Positions 48,729 to 61,136 are shown, counted from the stretch's first letter. The stretch: DNA of 64,000 bases from Gyrodactylus bullatarudis (GCA_012064415.1 SSNU01000011.1:32776-96775); one strand, 5' to 3'. Translations and numbers: made by a program. Notes: a model not told the origin generated them from the sequence alone.

Positions 48729-49010
48729 TCAAATATCAGCCAGAATTCCAGAGTCCTCCTGTGTGAATGACCTCAGATGTGATTCAATCTCTAATTTGAG
48801 CTTCGAGGAGAGTGAATGTAATTTTAATAAAATTTCCCTATGATTTTCTTCAATTGCTGAATCAATAGAATTGGAAAGATTATTCAAGCGTAAGCTAGTA
48901 GTGGGAACAATGTGATTGTGACGAGACGAACTTCCCAATAGACCATCCAATAGAAGGAGATCTGTTGTCAAAACTTCTCGAGGAGAAAACTGTCCCATAT
49001 CGTCGTCATC
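48727..49010 (-). CDS. Orphan terminal exon, acidic then helical, function unknown
   Basis: A minus-strand open segment follows a good acceptor (AACATTAACAG at about 49020). It encodes IKSSDDDDDDMGQFSPREVL and a helix-rich stretch around SLRLNNLSNSIDSAIEENHR and LLKLHSLSSKLKLEIESHLR, ending ILADI before a stop. I do not recognise the family. It lies downstream of AMFR on the same strand and could be that gene's last exon after TE-filled introns, but it does not resemble the vertebrate AMFR C-terminus. A further possible upstream exon is near 49120-49180 (KTPASISLVDGILVDEIGTE), but it does not splice in phase. Confidence 0.4.
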
Positions 49011-49274
49011 ATCATCTGAACTCTTGATCTGTTAATGTTAAAGAAAGAAATTTTGAGCCAAATAGTAGTACAGTGGCATAGATAACTCCACCTCTAAATT
49101 ATTTCTTTATTTATACCTTTCTGTTCCAATTTCATCGACCAGTATTCCATCAACCAATGAAATTGAAGCAGGGGTTTTCACTTTTATTTATCTGTACAGG
49201 TAGATTAGCACTAGATTAAACACTGGGATGTCTAGGAAAAATGAGAAATAAATCTATAGAAGTTGGACTAAACG

Positions 49275-49471
49275 AGGTTATTACAGTAAAAATATTTCTA
49301 TTGGAACATCTTATTTTTATTGAAACACGAATATTTATCCCCTAATTAAGTAATACCAATCAGCAGCAAGTGATTTCTATACATTTAGATAGGTCGAGAT
49401 AAATAATAATTAATTAAATATTCGTGTTTCAATTAAAATAAGATGTTTCAATAGAAATATTTTTACTGTAA
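49275..49471. repeat. Short palindrome, ~57 bp arms
   Basis: 49280-49337 and 49415-49471 are inverted copies (TTACAGTAAAAATATTTCTA through AACACGAATATTTA) around a centre of about 77 bp. Non-coding; probably a small MITE. Confidence 0.75.
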
Positions 49472-49489
49472 TAGCATCAGACAGATATA

Positions 49490-49797
49490 TATAAATGTTG
49501 GAAATCCTTGGTTAGAACTGATTGATTAAAGTTTAGAAGAAATCTGATTGGTTTTGATTGAACACGCAAGGTTTTGAGCATCTCAAGTTTATTGAAAAAT
49601 CTCACGCCAGAAGAAGAATATTCGAAATATTGTGTGAGTCCAAACTATTTTTATCATGGTAATGTAAATGTTATTACTCTAATAATTCTGACTATCATAA
49701 AAATCACTATAAATTTTTTTAGTCCTTATTTTTTAAGAAATACCACACTCCTTTATTTTTCCACAGATTGACCAATCGAATCCAGAAGACAGTATAG
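49490..49797 (+). repeat. Third copy of the KNLTPEEEY exon-like repeat
   Basis: This matches one arm of the 11.9-12.8 kb fold-back, including its upstream part (TATATAAATGTTGGAAATCC, then GGTTAGAACTGATTGATTAA). It encodes ISSLLKNLTPEEEYSKYCV, NYFYHGNVNV and FFSPYFLRNTTLLYFST before breaking off at the Ginger-like terminal repeat. Several internal deletions shift the frame. The TATA-like word upstream of the frame may mark a promoter. Confidence 0.65.
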
Positions 49798-49800
49798 CCG

Positions 49801-52168
49801 GACGATAATCACTAGTGAAAATGGGAAATCGTTTATTTTCCCGGAAAAATGGGAAATATTTACCCTTTTCACTGAGTTTTCACTGAAACCTTCACCGTGA
49901 AAATGGGAAATCAGGGAATGGACAATAATCACTAGGGAAATGCGAATTAAAATCAACAAAGAGATTCGATATCTTTAGATAAGGCTTGTTTCTTTTTCTA
50001 GTCATACTTTTTTCAACCAATAAGAAAGATATTGTGCTTATTCACAATTTTTTTCTTCCATCATTCATTAAAATTTTCATCATGGAAGAAACGTATTCGT
50101 CTCCCGAGAGGAATATAATACTTACTTATCAAATCTTTCAAATTCTAATTCAACTTCGCTTTTGACACGAAAAGAGGCTGAAGGTAAGCAACGTGTTAAT
50201 TTACCCAAATCAAAAGTCCTTGTAAAGACCCCTTCAGACTTCAAGCTATTGAAGAAATACGACACTAAAATTATAAATGGTATCGACACCTTGATTTCAG
50301 CACACGGATCCGAAATAAAAAAATTCGCTGTTGTTGAAGATCTTTACGAAATTCTTTTGTCTGTTCATAGAAAAATTGGTCATGGCGGTAGAGATAGAAT
50401 GAAGTATGAGATCGATTCTATCTGGGCAAACATAACTTATGCTCAAATTCAAAAATTCGTTTATATGTGCTCAAGCTGTCAGAGACTTAAATCAGCAAGA
50501 AATAAAACACTAGTTTCCAAGCCAATAATATCTAAAGAGTTTAATTCAAGGGCTCAAGTCGACTTGATAGATTTTCAGTCTAATCCTGATGGAAACTATA
50601 AATTTATTCTAGTTTATCAGGACCATCTCACAAAGTTTGTAAATATCTATGCAATTGAAAACAAAAAGGCCCAAACTGTTGCAGATGTTTTACAAAGAAT
50701 ATTTGTCTCTTTTGGTGCTCCTGATATTTTGCAAAGTGACAACGGCCGAGAATTTGTCAACGGAATCATTGAATCTCTTAAAATTACCTGGCCAGATCTC
50801 AAAATAATCCATGGCACTCCAAGACATAGTCAATCACAAGGAAGTGTTGAAAGGGCCAATCAGGACATACAAAAGATTTTGAGTTCTTGGATGATAGATA
50901 ATAATACGAAAGAATGGTCCAAAGGTATTATTCATGTTCAAATGTGCAAGAACTTGGCCCTTCATAGTGGAATTAAGATGAGTCCTTTCGAAGCAGTCTT
51001 CGGAAAAAGAATGTTGACTAATCAGTTAATTGGGGATCCAGAAGAAATTGTTGAGCTCGAGTGCAAAAATGAGAACCAAATAGAAGAGTGTGAATTCCAA
51101 GATCTTGAATTATCAAACATTTTAGAACAATCTCAGGCTTTGATCCATAATAAGAGAGTAATTTGTCTGAGCAATATTGAAAAGCAGGCATCTAAAATGT
51201 TGAAACAGTCTGAAAGAAAAACTTGCATTCCGGAAATTGGTGAAAATGTAAAGATAACAATCCCTTATGTTGATCGAGGAAAAGGTGATCCAAGATCTAT
51301 TATTGGAATCATCGTAGAAAAAAAAGATTCTCTATATCGGATTGGCACTGCAGAAGGAACTCTAAACCAAATGCTATCCCTCACACAATTTGAAGTACTA
51401 CAAGAAAAATTCTTAACACTATCTGATGTTAAGGCTGATATCCTTCCATTGAGAACTCTAAATTCAAAACACTCACTATGCGGAGGACAAGGATTCATCA
51501 AATGTAATTGTGTCAAAAAATGTGAATCGAATTCTTGCAAGTGTAAGAAAAATCATTTACTGTGTAATTCAAGATGTCACCACGCTTTACCTTGCAATAA
51601 CAAAGATTGACTATTATAGCTTTATTTTTATATTGTTTCAATAAAAAACTGAAATTGTTGATGAAAATTATTCTATTTTTTTTTATTGATTAGGATTCCT
51701 AATTTAGGAATGAAAATCCCACATACTCGGCCTGTTAGAATTTTTTAAATCTAAAATAAGTTAAGTTTTCGTGTGTAATATTCCGGAGATTTCTCCCGCA
51801 ATGTAATTTCTGACATGCCTTCAAGAATGATTGAATATTAAAGTCTTTCAAGAAAAAAGTTTGTACAAAGTATGACTAGAAAAAGAAACGAGCCTTATCT
51901 AAAGATATCGAATCTCTTTGTTGATTTTAATTCGCATTTCCCTAGTGATTATCGTCTATTTACTGATTTCCCATTTTCACGGTGTGGATTTAAGTTATTG
52001 GTCAGTGAAAAGGGTAAGTATTTCCCATTTTCTCTAGTGATTATTGTCCATTCCCTGATTTCCCATTTTCACGGTGAAGGTTTCAGTGAAAACTCAGTGA
52101 AAAGGGTAAATATTTCCCATTTTTCCGGGAAAATAAACGATTTCCCATTTTCACTAGTGATTATCGTC
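49801..52168 (+). mobile_element. Ginger/KRBA2-like DDE transposon with long sub-repeated TIRs
   Basis: A 2,368 bp unit with terminal repeats of about 210 bp (left) and 300 bp (right), tip GACGATAATCACTAGTGAAA. The repeats contain copies of a sub-unit (CACTAGTGATTATCGTC and GATTTCCCATTTTCACGG types): two on the left and three on the right, which explains the unequal length. The single gene at 50162-51610 is a retroviral-type integrase. The left end abuts the exon-like repeat at 49797. No clear target-site duplication was found. Confidence 0.8.
50072..51610 (+). CDS. Integrase-like transposase (KRBA2/Ginger type) with Cys-rich tail
   Basis: It carries an HHCC zinc finger (HRKIGHGGRD, then MCSSCQRL) and an rve catalytic core with DDE residues in RAQVDLIDFQ, ILQSDNGREF and GSVERANQDIQ. 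It ends with a CXC/tesmin-like tail, CNCVKKCESNSCKCKKNHLL. This is the architecture of KRBA2/SCAND3-type proteins derived from Ginger transposons, which cut and paste DNA. The frame is open from 50072 but has no in-frame ATG before the zinc finger. An ATG at 50082 lies in another frame that stops near 50160, so a one-base frameshift or a spliced start around 50082-50160 is likely. The core looks intact otherwise. Confidence 0.8.
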   Translation, partial: NFHHGRNVFVSREEYNTYLSNLSNSNSTSLLTRKEAEGKQRVNLPKSKVLVKTPSDFKLLKKYDTKIINGIDTLISAHGSEIKKFAVVEDLYEILLSVHRKIGHGGRDRMKYEIDSIWANITYAQIQKFVYMCSSCQRLKSARNKTLVSKPIISKEFNSRAQVDLIDFQSNPDGNYKFILVYQDHLTKFVNIYAIENKKAQTVADVLQRIFVSFGAPDILQSDNGREFVNGIIESLKITWPDLKIIHGTPRHSQSQGSVERANQDIQKILSSWMIDNNTKEWSKGIIHVQMCKNLALHSGIKMSPFEAVFGKRMLTNQLIGDPEEIVELECKNENQIEECEFQDLELSNILEQSQALIHNKRVICLSNIEKQASKMLKQSERKTCIPEIGENVKITIPYVDRGKGDPRSIIGIIVEKKDSLYRIGTAEGTLNQMLSLTQFEVLQEKFLTLSDVKADILPLRTLNSKHSLCGGQGFIKCNCVKKCESNSCKCKKNHLLCNSRCHHALPCNNKD

Positions 52169-52208
52169 CATTCACTGATTTCCCATTTTCACGGTAACAA
52201 ATATACAC

Positions 52209-53569
52209 CTAGTTAATATGAAGATGGCAATTTATGATTTTTACAAAATTCTTAATTTTTTCGTCAAGAAATCGAATTTGATCAAGTTTTTTGGAATTTA
52301 GATTATGAAGCCCTCTTTTACGATACGGAGAAAAAAAATTTATTTAAATGAAAAATACGGCAAATTTGAAATCTTGAAGTAGCGCCAAATTCTCATTTTT
52401 TTGAACTTTGAGTTGAAAATTTTTGTTGATTTCAATGTGAGAGAGTGGTCAAAAGTTGGATCAAAATTAGTCAAAGAAAACAAATATGCTGAATCTTGTT
52501 TTGAGAATCACCCCATATTCGTGTCAGAATCAAATTTTTATTTTTTCATCATTTTCCCTTCTTGAAAGTCGATGAAATTTGATATTTCAAGATCCCAGAA
52601 ATATAACGAATTTATCAAAAATTTTATTATGATCATCGGTTTTTTTGTCTTATTGTGATCCTGAAAATCAACTTTTGACCACTCTCTTACATTGAAATCA
52701 ACAAAAATTTTCAACTCAAAGTTCAAAAAAATGGGAATTTGGCGCTACTTCAAGATTTCAAATTTCCCGTATTTTTCTTATAAATAGATTTTTTCTAAAT
52801 TTTTTTCTCCGTATCGTAAAAGAGGGCTTCATAATCTAAAGCTAGTTGACATGAAGATGAGAATTTCCAATTTTTACAAAAAACTCAAAATTTTTATCCA
52901 GAAAGTCAGGAAAAAATTTATTTTTTGGATTCCACTATGAAATGAGCTGATTAGTTTTGAAAACAAAAATATTAATAATAATTAAATATTGATATTCAGG
53001 ATCAACAATAGACGAAGATTTCGAATTTGGCCGTAGAATTTAAGAGAGAATTACTCTTTCCGAGAAAAAGTTTGATCTCTATATTTTGGATCATTTTCCC
53101 TCGTGATAATCGAAAAATTCAAATGGTTCGATTTCCCACCGTAATGACGAATTTCTGAAAATTCCTGCAGGCGAATTCGAAATCTTCGTCTAATTTTGAT
53201 GCTGAATATCAATATTTAACTGCTTCAAATTTTTGAAATCGATAAAAATTTTGGATTTGAAAGTTGAAAAAGTGGAAATTTGAAACATTTCCGAAATTCA
53301 AAAAACGGCTCAATTTTGGTCAGATTAAATTTTTTTCGGAAATTGTTTTTGTTTTCAAAACTAATCAGCTCATTTCATAGTGGAATCCAAAAAATAAATT
53401 TTTTCCAGACTTTTTGGATAAAAATATTGAGTTTTTTGTAAAAATAGGAAATTCTCATCTTCATGTCAATTAGATTTAGATTCCAAAAATTCTTGATCAA
53501 ATTCGATTTCTTGATGAAAAAAATAAGAATTTTGTAAAAATCATAAATTCCTATCTTCATATTAACTAG
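52209..53569. repeat. Nested fold-back elements
   Basis: The outer tips (CTAGTTAATATGAAGAT at 52209 and its complement ending 53569) enclose at least two further palindromes. One is about 52320-52850, with arms containing TTCAACTCAAAGTTCAAAAA. The other is about 52850-53470, with arms containing TTTTGGATTCCACTATGAAA. They look like successive insertions of one fold-back family into itself. Non-coding. Confidence 0.75.
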
Positions 53570-53974
53570 CTTTACCATTTATTGAAGAAGTGACTTTTTC
53601 CTGACCGCCCTATTGATTATAATTAATTGGTTTTATTTATAAAATGTATTCTTTATAAGGATTTAATAAAAGCTCTGAGCAGGTACTAATTAGGGATAGT
53701 TGATATCTCACAAAAATTTTAAAAACTCAATATTTCAAATTGTGATTCTTCATTATAAACTGAATATTACTCATCTCATGTATTTTGAAAATGTGATATT
53801 TTTCAAGGTCAGAAATCGAATTGAAGATCAAGAAATTATGTATATGAGGATAATTTTAAAGATACCAATTGTAATAGCATCGAGCAATTTTATGTTCTTA
53901 GTGAGAAAAATTTTATTATATAAATCATTTTACTACTCATGTAAATATTTCAATAAAGATTTAATCAGTCTTAC

Positions 53975-55379
53975 TTTGTTGTCAACATGTTCACGTTGAT
54001 TTCTATTTGATTCCATATTATTCCTGTACAGAGTTGCTTGATTGTCTCTCGATTTGTTTGTTTGATTTCTTAAAAAACAAGGATTTTTTCAAATTTGTGA
54101 CAGTTCAGGGTAGTTTACGAAAAATTTTAAATTACAGCAAGAACCTTCAAAAATACGTAGCATTTACTAGATTATCTCTCTCTATCTACCTAAATGTGAT
54201 TCTTTACCTTAAATTTGTATCGATAAAAATATTCTGATGATTTGGTAAGACTTACGAAATATTTTCATTGATCTTGATGGATTTTCTACATGTTGGACAA
54301 CTCTTACTGCTATGCATCCATTGAATAAGGCAGGGATAATGAAATTCATGATTACAGTCGAGTCGAATTGAATCTCTTTTCATACCTTCCCAGCAAATTG
54401 GACAATTTGTATTTGGTAGAATGACTGATTGAAAATTCTCCCTTAAACCCTGTTTAGTTTTTTGATATTCATGGTGTTTAACATATCTGTTATGTGAGTC
54501 AAAGTAGACGTATTGAAGATGCATAAATATTACAAGATTACTGATATTAATAAATGAATCGTTACACAAGAGCATGTGGAGATTATGCGAAAATTCGCAA
54601 ACATTTATTAAGAGTGTAAATATTAATTCAACGTAATAATTGATGACATTTTGATAGCATCTAGGATGGCCTGTTTTCTTATTTGATTCAACTTCCATGT
54701 AAAAGAAAACAATGTAGTAAGCAGTAATTTCAATAATTGACATGAACAAAATCAAAACTTCGGCTATCATAAAGATCATTGTATTAATAGAGTTAAACCC
54801 AGCATACAATGTGATGAGTAGAAGAATATTGGCAACAAAATACATACTCAAAATCAGAATAAACATTTTGAAATGAACTAGTGGATTTACAATACTGCCT
54901 TGAGTTAAAACTGACATGCGATCTTTAGTTAAACCGATTAAGAGATGAAGGAATCCGACAACGCTGCTCCAAGCACTCCAACCAATGAGACTTTGCATAC
55001 TTTTAATATTCAATACTCCGAATATGAAAACAAGCTTATAAAAGAGAAAGTTCCAAAATTTATCTCGAATGTTTGTCTGCTCGTCCTTGCGCAATTCACC
55101 AAAGAATATCTGTTGAATGAGCAGGCCTAACATTAGTAGGCAAGAATAACAAAAGTTAAAATAGCTCCAGAAGCACCATTTGTCTTTAAGACAACAGTCT
55201 GAAAAAGATTTCATCCATTGGTGATGTTCTGCAAGAGACGTGTTTGATAATTTTAACTCGATAATGCCTGTTGAGTCAAAACATAGATGAACTGATGAAA
55301 GTATAAGTGATGAAAAAGTAAAGCATATATATGTTGAAAAAGCTGGCAACGGAATTTGTTCTAGCCCAGCTTGATGCAT
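53975..55379 (-). CDS. AMFR: AMFR/gp78-like ER membrane RING E3 ligase, 5' part
   Basis: gp78 is a polytopic ER E3 that ubiquitinates misfolded and regulated proteins such as HMG-CoA reductase for ERAD. Exon 55379-54256 encodes 374 residues. It holds several hydrophobic segments with the conserved DKFWNFLFYKLVFIFGVLNI block and a RING-H2 finger (CPICWEGMKRDSIRLDCNHE, then WMHSSKSCPTCRKS). A donor at 54255 (TTC|GTAAGTC) leads to a probable second exon 54068-53975, a polar linker, with a donor GTAAGAC. The CUE and p97-binding parts expected after the RING were not found; they may lie beyond repeat-filled introns (49-53.9 kb) or be lost. Head-to-head with POLR3E. Confidence 0.85.
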
Positions 55380-55494
55380 TTTCCATCAAAAATTTTTTTT
55401 GGGCAACTTGTAATTCCACAAAATTATCTTTCGTTTTAAGAAGAATTTTTTCACTGTTTATTGTTTTTGTAATACAAAAATTTGAAACATTTCT
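55380..55494. promoter_or_regulatory. Bidirectional promoter between AMFR and POLR3E
   Basis: 115 bp separate the divergent start codons. AT-rich, with poly-T/poly-A runs, and no clear TATA box. Confidence 0.6.
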
Positions 55495-58400
55495 ATGACT
55501 GAGACATCTGAAGAGCCTAAAGTTGTCAAGGAGGTGAATATTATATTATTATTGATTATAGATTGATTGCTATTATACAAAGAATGCTGGGAAACAACTG
55601 CTTCTATTACTAGTTAGTTTATTACTAATTATTACCAAAATAGCATAAAAACCGGGATCGAATGTATTCATTTGACAATGAGACAATTACATATTCTCGG
55701 ATTAAATCAACTTTGGATAATTTAGAAATGAAGTATAAAGCTGAATGTGAATTTGGAGTAAAAGAGTCATCGATGCGATCTATTTATTCAGATGATACAT
55801 TTAAGCTGGCTGGATTTAAGAATGAGGACAAAGTCTACATTTTTCCCATAAACAAAAGCCTTGTTATAGATTGTCTTGCAGATATTCCAAAGCATAATCC
55901 GAAAGAGGCTGGAGCGACCACCAATAATCAACAGGCCCAGTCAGTGTCAAAACCAAGAACAGCTGGGGCTCTTGGAAAGAGAAATGCTGACAATGATCAA
56001 GACATGCAGCATATCGCTCGACAAAAGTTGGTACCTTGGCGAGAAGTGGAATATTTTGGTTATAAGCAAGAACAAGCAGAATCAAATCTGAAAAAAATGA
56101 TCAAAATTTCTGATGATTTAGTAGACCCAGAGTTTCCAGATCCAAATGAGTTTATGGAGAAATTTTTGGAAACCTACAAATCAGAAAAAATACCCAACAA
56201 ACCTATCCTTGATAGTGATAATGACGTTAATACATCTCTGTCTGAAACAATCGAAAAGATTATGATTCAAGTTAAAGTGATAAAATTCAACAAACTATTC
56301 GAATGTTTAAAAGAAAAGTTTTACAAGCGTCTGGAAAGTAAACTTATGAATTCTACAAAATTGTTGCCAATTATTCAGAGATATGCACTTCTCATACAAG
56401 GGTGGTGGGTGGTCAAGAGTGAATTGTTGTATCCTAGAAATTCACTCAGTGAACATGGTTCAATACCAGCTGAGATCATGGTTAGAACTCGAGATTACAT
56501 TGTAAGTTGTAGCAATATTAACTAAACTATTTCAAAAAAATTAAAAATTTCTTCTAAATATTTGAATGCTAAACTTTTTAAATTCTTACTCATAAATATT
56601 ATATTGACAAAAATGTTCAAATCATTCATTTTTAAATGATAACTGTTCTAGATGGCAGTTTTCCACCGAGGCGAGCATTTGACAAGAAAAACAATCTCCT
56701 CATTAACCAAACTTCCTGCTGTTGAAGTGACAGATCTTCTGGAAAATCTAGCAAAAAAAGTCCCCAACGCCAAGAAAGGTCAAGCAAATCATTGGGAATT
56801 TCGAGCACCTGATAATGAGTTCATTAAGAAATTCAACTCTATTGTCATCAGTCAGAATTTAGAATGGGAAACTCGTATCAAGAATATTTGTACTGAACTT
56901 GGTATAGAAAGGCTCATTACGAGTGAGTTTTTCGAATATCATCTTCAAAATTCCATCATCACTTATAATTTATGGTTTTCACTAATTCTCAATTTTTTCA
57001 TGAAGAACTTGAATTATTATGAAATGTCCATAATTTTCAAATTTTTTCTTCTATGAGTACTATAATCTATCACATAAACTGGATTATATTTGAATTCATG
57101 ATGAAACATTTAGAATTTGGTGAATTTCATAAATTTCCAACTTAAGATGGGTAGATTCTCTTTGTTAACAACTTTAGGTAATTAGCTTACTTTAAAATCA
57201 AAAAAATTAAAAAATGGAAATTTCCACACCAATTCGTGTTCATCTCAAAAACTTTATTTCCTCTTCACCATGATGATTCACCTGTTCTTGATGAAAATTA
57301 AGATAATAATAATTTTCCTCCTTCACAATGGCTAGCTATACTTATTAGGGACTAAGTTGAGTTTTCAGTCTAGCCTGACCAGCACGAATGTATTGGGCCT
57401 AATTGAATTTTAGGGTGTCATAAATATTTTACTATTCTATGTTATAATTCTATTTTATTCAAATTAATCATGAGCTGTAAATGATTGAGCCAAGGTATTT
57501 CCACAATATGCGAAAATGGGATTTAGATTTCTTCAAATGCTATTTTCATCAGAAAAATTCCTACCTTTGGCTTAAAATTTGATCTTGCGTGATATACAGT
57601 TCCTGAATATTTTTTCTGCACATAAACTCTTGGATAATTAGAAGTTTTTCTTGATTCTTCTTGGTTTATTAATAGAGGAAAATAATCCACAAACTATGCA
57701 AAAGTGCTGTCTCTTTCTCTCAAAGATGACACATTCATAGTAGGTAAAAAAACGATTCATTCTAAGTCTAAAGTCAGAATTTTCCCGAAACCCATGTTTT
57801 TTGAAATTCTAACTCGAATTAAACTGCTATCTGGATTTTTCGAAGCATATTCATAAATTTCAGCTATTTTTACACATATCTTTGTTGTCATCCTTTTTTT
57901 AGGATTATGGTGCGAGCAATAACAATTTTTTAGGGAAATAAATAAGGTTCAATAAAAGACAAATTTCAATACATCTCAAAGAGTATAAAAGAAAAAATGT
58001 GTTTATTTCTACTGATGATTAGGGAGGGAGTGGGGTTTCTCTTGTTACAGGAAGCAATAGCGTTTTTGGTCTTCTTTCTATGTAATGTTAATGCTTTTTT
58101 GACGTGCTAATTATTGTGTTATTATCTATTGATGTTTTAAAATCCTTTTAGATTCCACTAAACGCAGGCGCAATCAATCAGGAATCTTTTCTTCCGGCAG
58201 CGATACTGAGAATGATACTGCAGTTAAGACAGGCTCTCGTCGAGGCCGTCATCAGAGAAATTCTGAATCATCTGGATCTCAAAGAATTTCCGAGTCACAC
58301 AGAGTCCTATCACCAGTTTCTGCTTCTCCAAAGATTATTGAATCTGGTACAATTACGTCTTCTGTACCTCCAGCTATTCAGGCTAATCCAAAATCTCCAC

Positions 58401-59998
58401 CCTCTGTTGTAATTAGAAAGCGGACCAGATCAGAGTGTACCCCTGAGGGGTCTCCTGAACCTTGTAATCCCAAAATGGCAAATTTTAACTCTGCTAATCT
58501 GAAGACTAGCAATTCAAGTGAGAAGCTCATCGCCAAAGAGGTTTCATTCTTAAAAGATTTATTAAATTCCACTCCGATTGTATCACTTCGCGAAGCAGTT
58601 AGTATCTTTATTGTGAGTAGCTTCTCAAGTGTCAGAATTTATTCTGCTAGTTTTATAACTAAATGCCAAAATTCTTAAAGCTCATTTCACACATGATTAA
58701 TGTATTTAACATAAAAATTTTATTTATACTCTCTGTTGAACAATAACATTCATGAAATCTAACAGCCAATAAAATTTGAGTATTCGCATTCTAGAGTGGT
58801 TAACCTGTATTGCTTCACAAACACAGCTTTTTCTGTTATTACAACAAGAAACATAGAGAAAAAAGAAGAAATTCACGTTTTAGCAAATAAAGAACACATC
58901 ATCTACTAGATATTTTAAATCTTATTTTTCAATAGGGAAACTTGGGCAGTGATCCCTTTGTACATCCAATCACATCAAAGATCTACTCTTCTGATTCACA
59001 AGAACAAATTGAAGCCATTATTGAGTACTTGGGATCAATACTCACTGATGAATTATCTGAAGAATGTCGGGAAATTCATCCAATCTGGCCCGAAATTCCT
59101 TCAGCATCTGAGAAAACAAGATTATTTGTAGTCAAGCACGCTGCCAATCTTGGTGATATTAACTGTGAAGGTCATAAAGTTGGTTTTGTTACCGTATTTG
59201 TGTGTAATATATTTCAAACTGTCTTTGGTCAAATTCAACAATAGAAACATCTAGTTCTAGTTTCATACAGATTTCAACCGGAATTAAAATCTAACCAAAT
59301 GGTTAATTCGTCTATTCATTTTGTCATTAATTCAATGAATTTTTAGATACGAGATTGTCTTATCACCTTGTCGGAAGAGAAGAGAGGCTTCATTCTCAAT
59401 CAATTGAAAGCAAAAGTCGAGGCCTGCTGTGGTCCTCATGTCAAGGAAAAACTAATAAAATCAATCATAAAGGTAAGATTTGATAGTCATTCAAAATTAT
59501 CTTAATGAAAATATCAATTAACAATGTTTGACTATAACGTTGTTCGCTTGCCACCCTGACTATGTTGTCTTCTGGCGAACAACGTTATAGTCAATCTATG
59601 CCGAACAGCTCCCTGAAAAACTACTTGGTTCAAAATTATAATTAGCAATGTACTTTTATATAGGATTGATAATACCAAAAGTGACTTTAAATTTTTTTGA
59701 AAGGCATAAGTTTTTCATGAAAATAAGAACTTTGATCGAGCCGGAAACAACTGAAAAATAAGTGTAATTTAATGTCAAATAAAATTATTTCTTGTCAATT
59801 TTAAAGAGATCCATTAACGTAAATGATTCTAATACTGCAATATCTTCAATTTTATTTTTCTTGGATGATTTGAAATTTTATTTTGATAGCTAAAATATTC
59901 TCGTTTGTGACGATCAGAAATATAATTTGATTTTTTTTCAGAACCATTGCATATTTCGGAGTGGAAAGTATTATCTCAGAGAAACATTGAACGAGTGA
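55495..59998 (+). CDS. POLR3E: RNA polymerase III subunit RPC5
   Basis: RPC5 pairs with RPC4 as a TFIIF-like heterodimer of Pol III and works in initiation and termination at tRNA and 5S genes. Exons 55495-55533, 55562-55612, 55644-56501, 56652-56922, 58152-58612, 58936-59193, 59347-59472 and 59942-59998 join in frame to 706 residues (human about 708). The first two introns are only 28 and 31 nt. The dimerisation domain starts PKVVKEIDCYYTK, like VVQEIDVYLAK in human. A winged-helix part includes LLIQGWWVVKSELLYPRN, and the C-terminal winged helix ends CIFRSGKYYLRETLNE. The donor of exon 6 is ambiguous (59193 or 59178). The central region (58152-58500) is a Ser/Arg-rich linker. The 58151-56923 intron is long (1,229 nt). 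Confidence 0.93.
59528..59640. repeat. Small fold-back copy of the TTGACTATAACG repeat
   Basis: Perfect 20 bp inverted arms at 59528-59547 and 59575-59594 (TTGACTATAACGTTGTTCGC) with a 27 bp loop. The loop is itself a piece of the repeat. They are followed by GAACAGCTCCCTGAA and CTTGGTTCAAAATTATA, shared with 12800-12840. Located in the last POLR3E intron. Confidence 0.85.
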
Positions 59999-61136
59999 AT
60001 TTTGTTTCCCAAATAAATAAATTTCTTATTTGAAAATTTCTCAATAATTTTATTTGAATGTTGTTAAATTAAATATTGCATTAACGCAATAATTATAAGC
60101 ATTATTTGGGATAGGTCGATACTAAATTTTATTTTCCCTAACAATCTACATGTTCCATGCCTCAATCAAAAATTGATGTTTTCACCGAGGAAAAAACACA
60201 CTTTTGAAAATCAAAATGAAAATTTTCCATGTTCTGATATACAAAAATCCCATTTTCCCTAAAATCATCAAAACTTATCTAATTTCCTAGGACTTTCTTT
60301 CAACATGTGAAAAAAGACTCAATTTTTACTATAAACTCTGCAAAAACTATTTGAAAATCTTAATTTTGTCCTTTCTTGTAGCAAAAAATATCTCGGCGCG
60401 TGTTCAAAAATTTTCATCTTCAATTGAGATTTTATATATCAGAATAAACTTGAAAACATGTGTTTAAGGCTGGGAAAAGTTGGCCTACTCTAATAAGCAT
60501 ATTAGAAACAAGATTCTATGGTGAATTAATCCAGTGTATTAAAATATAGTCACCCCAATTAACACTTTAAGATTGATTTTTTAAGCATAACTTATAAATA
60601 ACAATGTTTTGAACAACATCGTTACTTGTGAGTATATAGAAAATTATCAATTTTTGAAAAGATATTTCTATCTCAATCTCCTTTCATGGTCTTTGAAGAA
60701 TCAGGTATTTTCATCAACTACGAGGACTCCTGATTTATAATAAATTTCACACAATTTTTTCAAAATGTCCGAGCAACAAAGACGTTTTAAACGCCAAAAA
60801 ACTCAATATGACCAATATTAGACCATTTTCGAAAATGCACTAAATCGTAAAATAAATTTGTGCTGATTGAATTCTTCTTACTAATACCATTTTATTAGTG
60901 AATGTGAGTATTTTTCCCGATTGGTTCTCTTGTCGTCTCGATAGGGTTGAACGTGACTGTTAGATATATCAATCTAAACGGTATTTTAACTCAATGAAGA
61001 AATTATTTCAAAATTTACATAAACTATAATCAATAAAACTAAATACGCTGCTTAGATAAAGACAAGTGATATAATTCTACAGTTATGATAAAAATTTCGA
61101 AATTAACGAATTTTAATGTTTCTTTGCTCTAAAAAG
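59999..61136. other. Spacer between POLR3E and the next exon
   Basis: AT-rich with no recognised gene. It may contain upstream exons or the intron of the gene at 61137, but none was identified. Confidence 0.5.
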
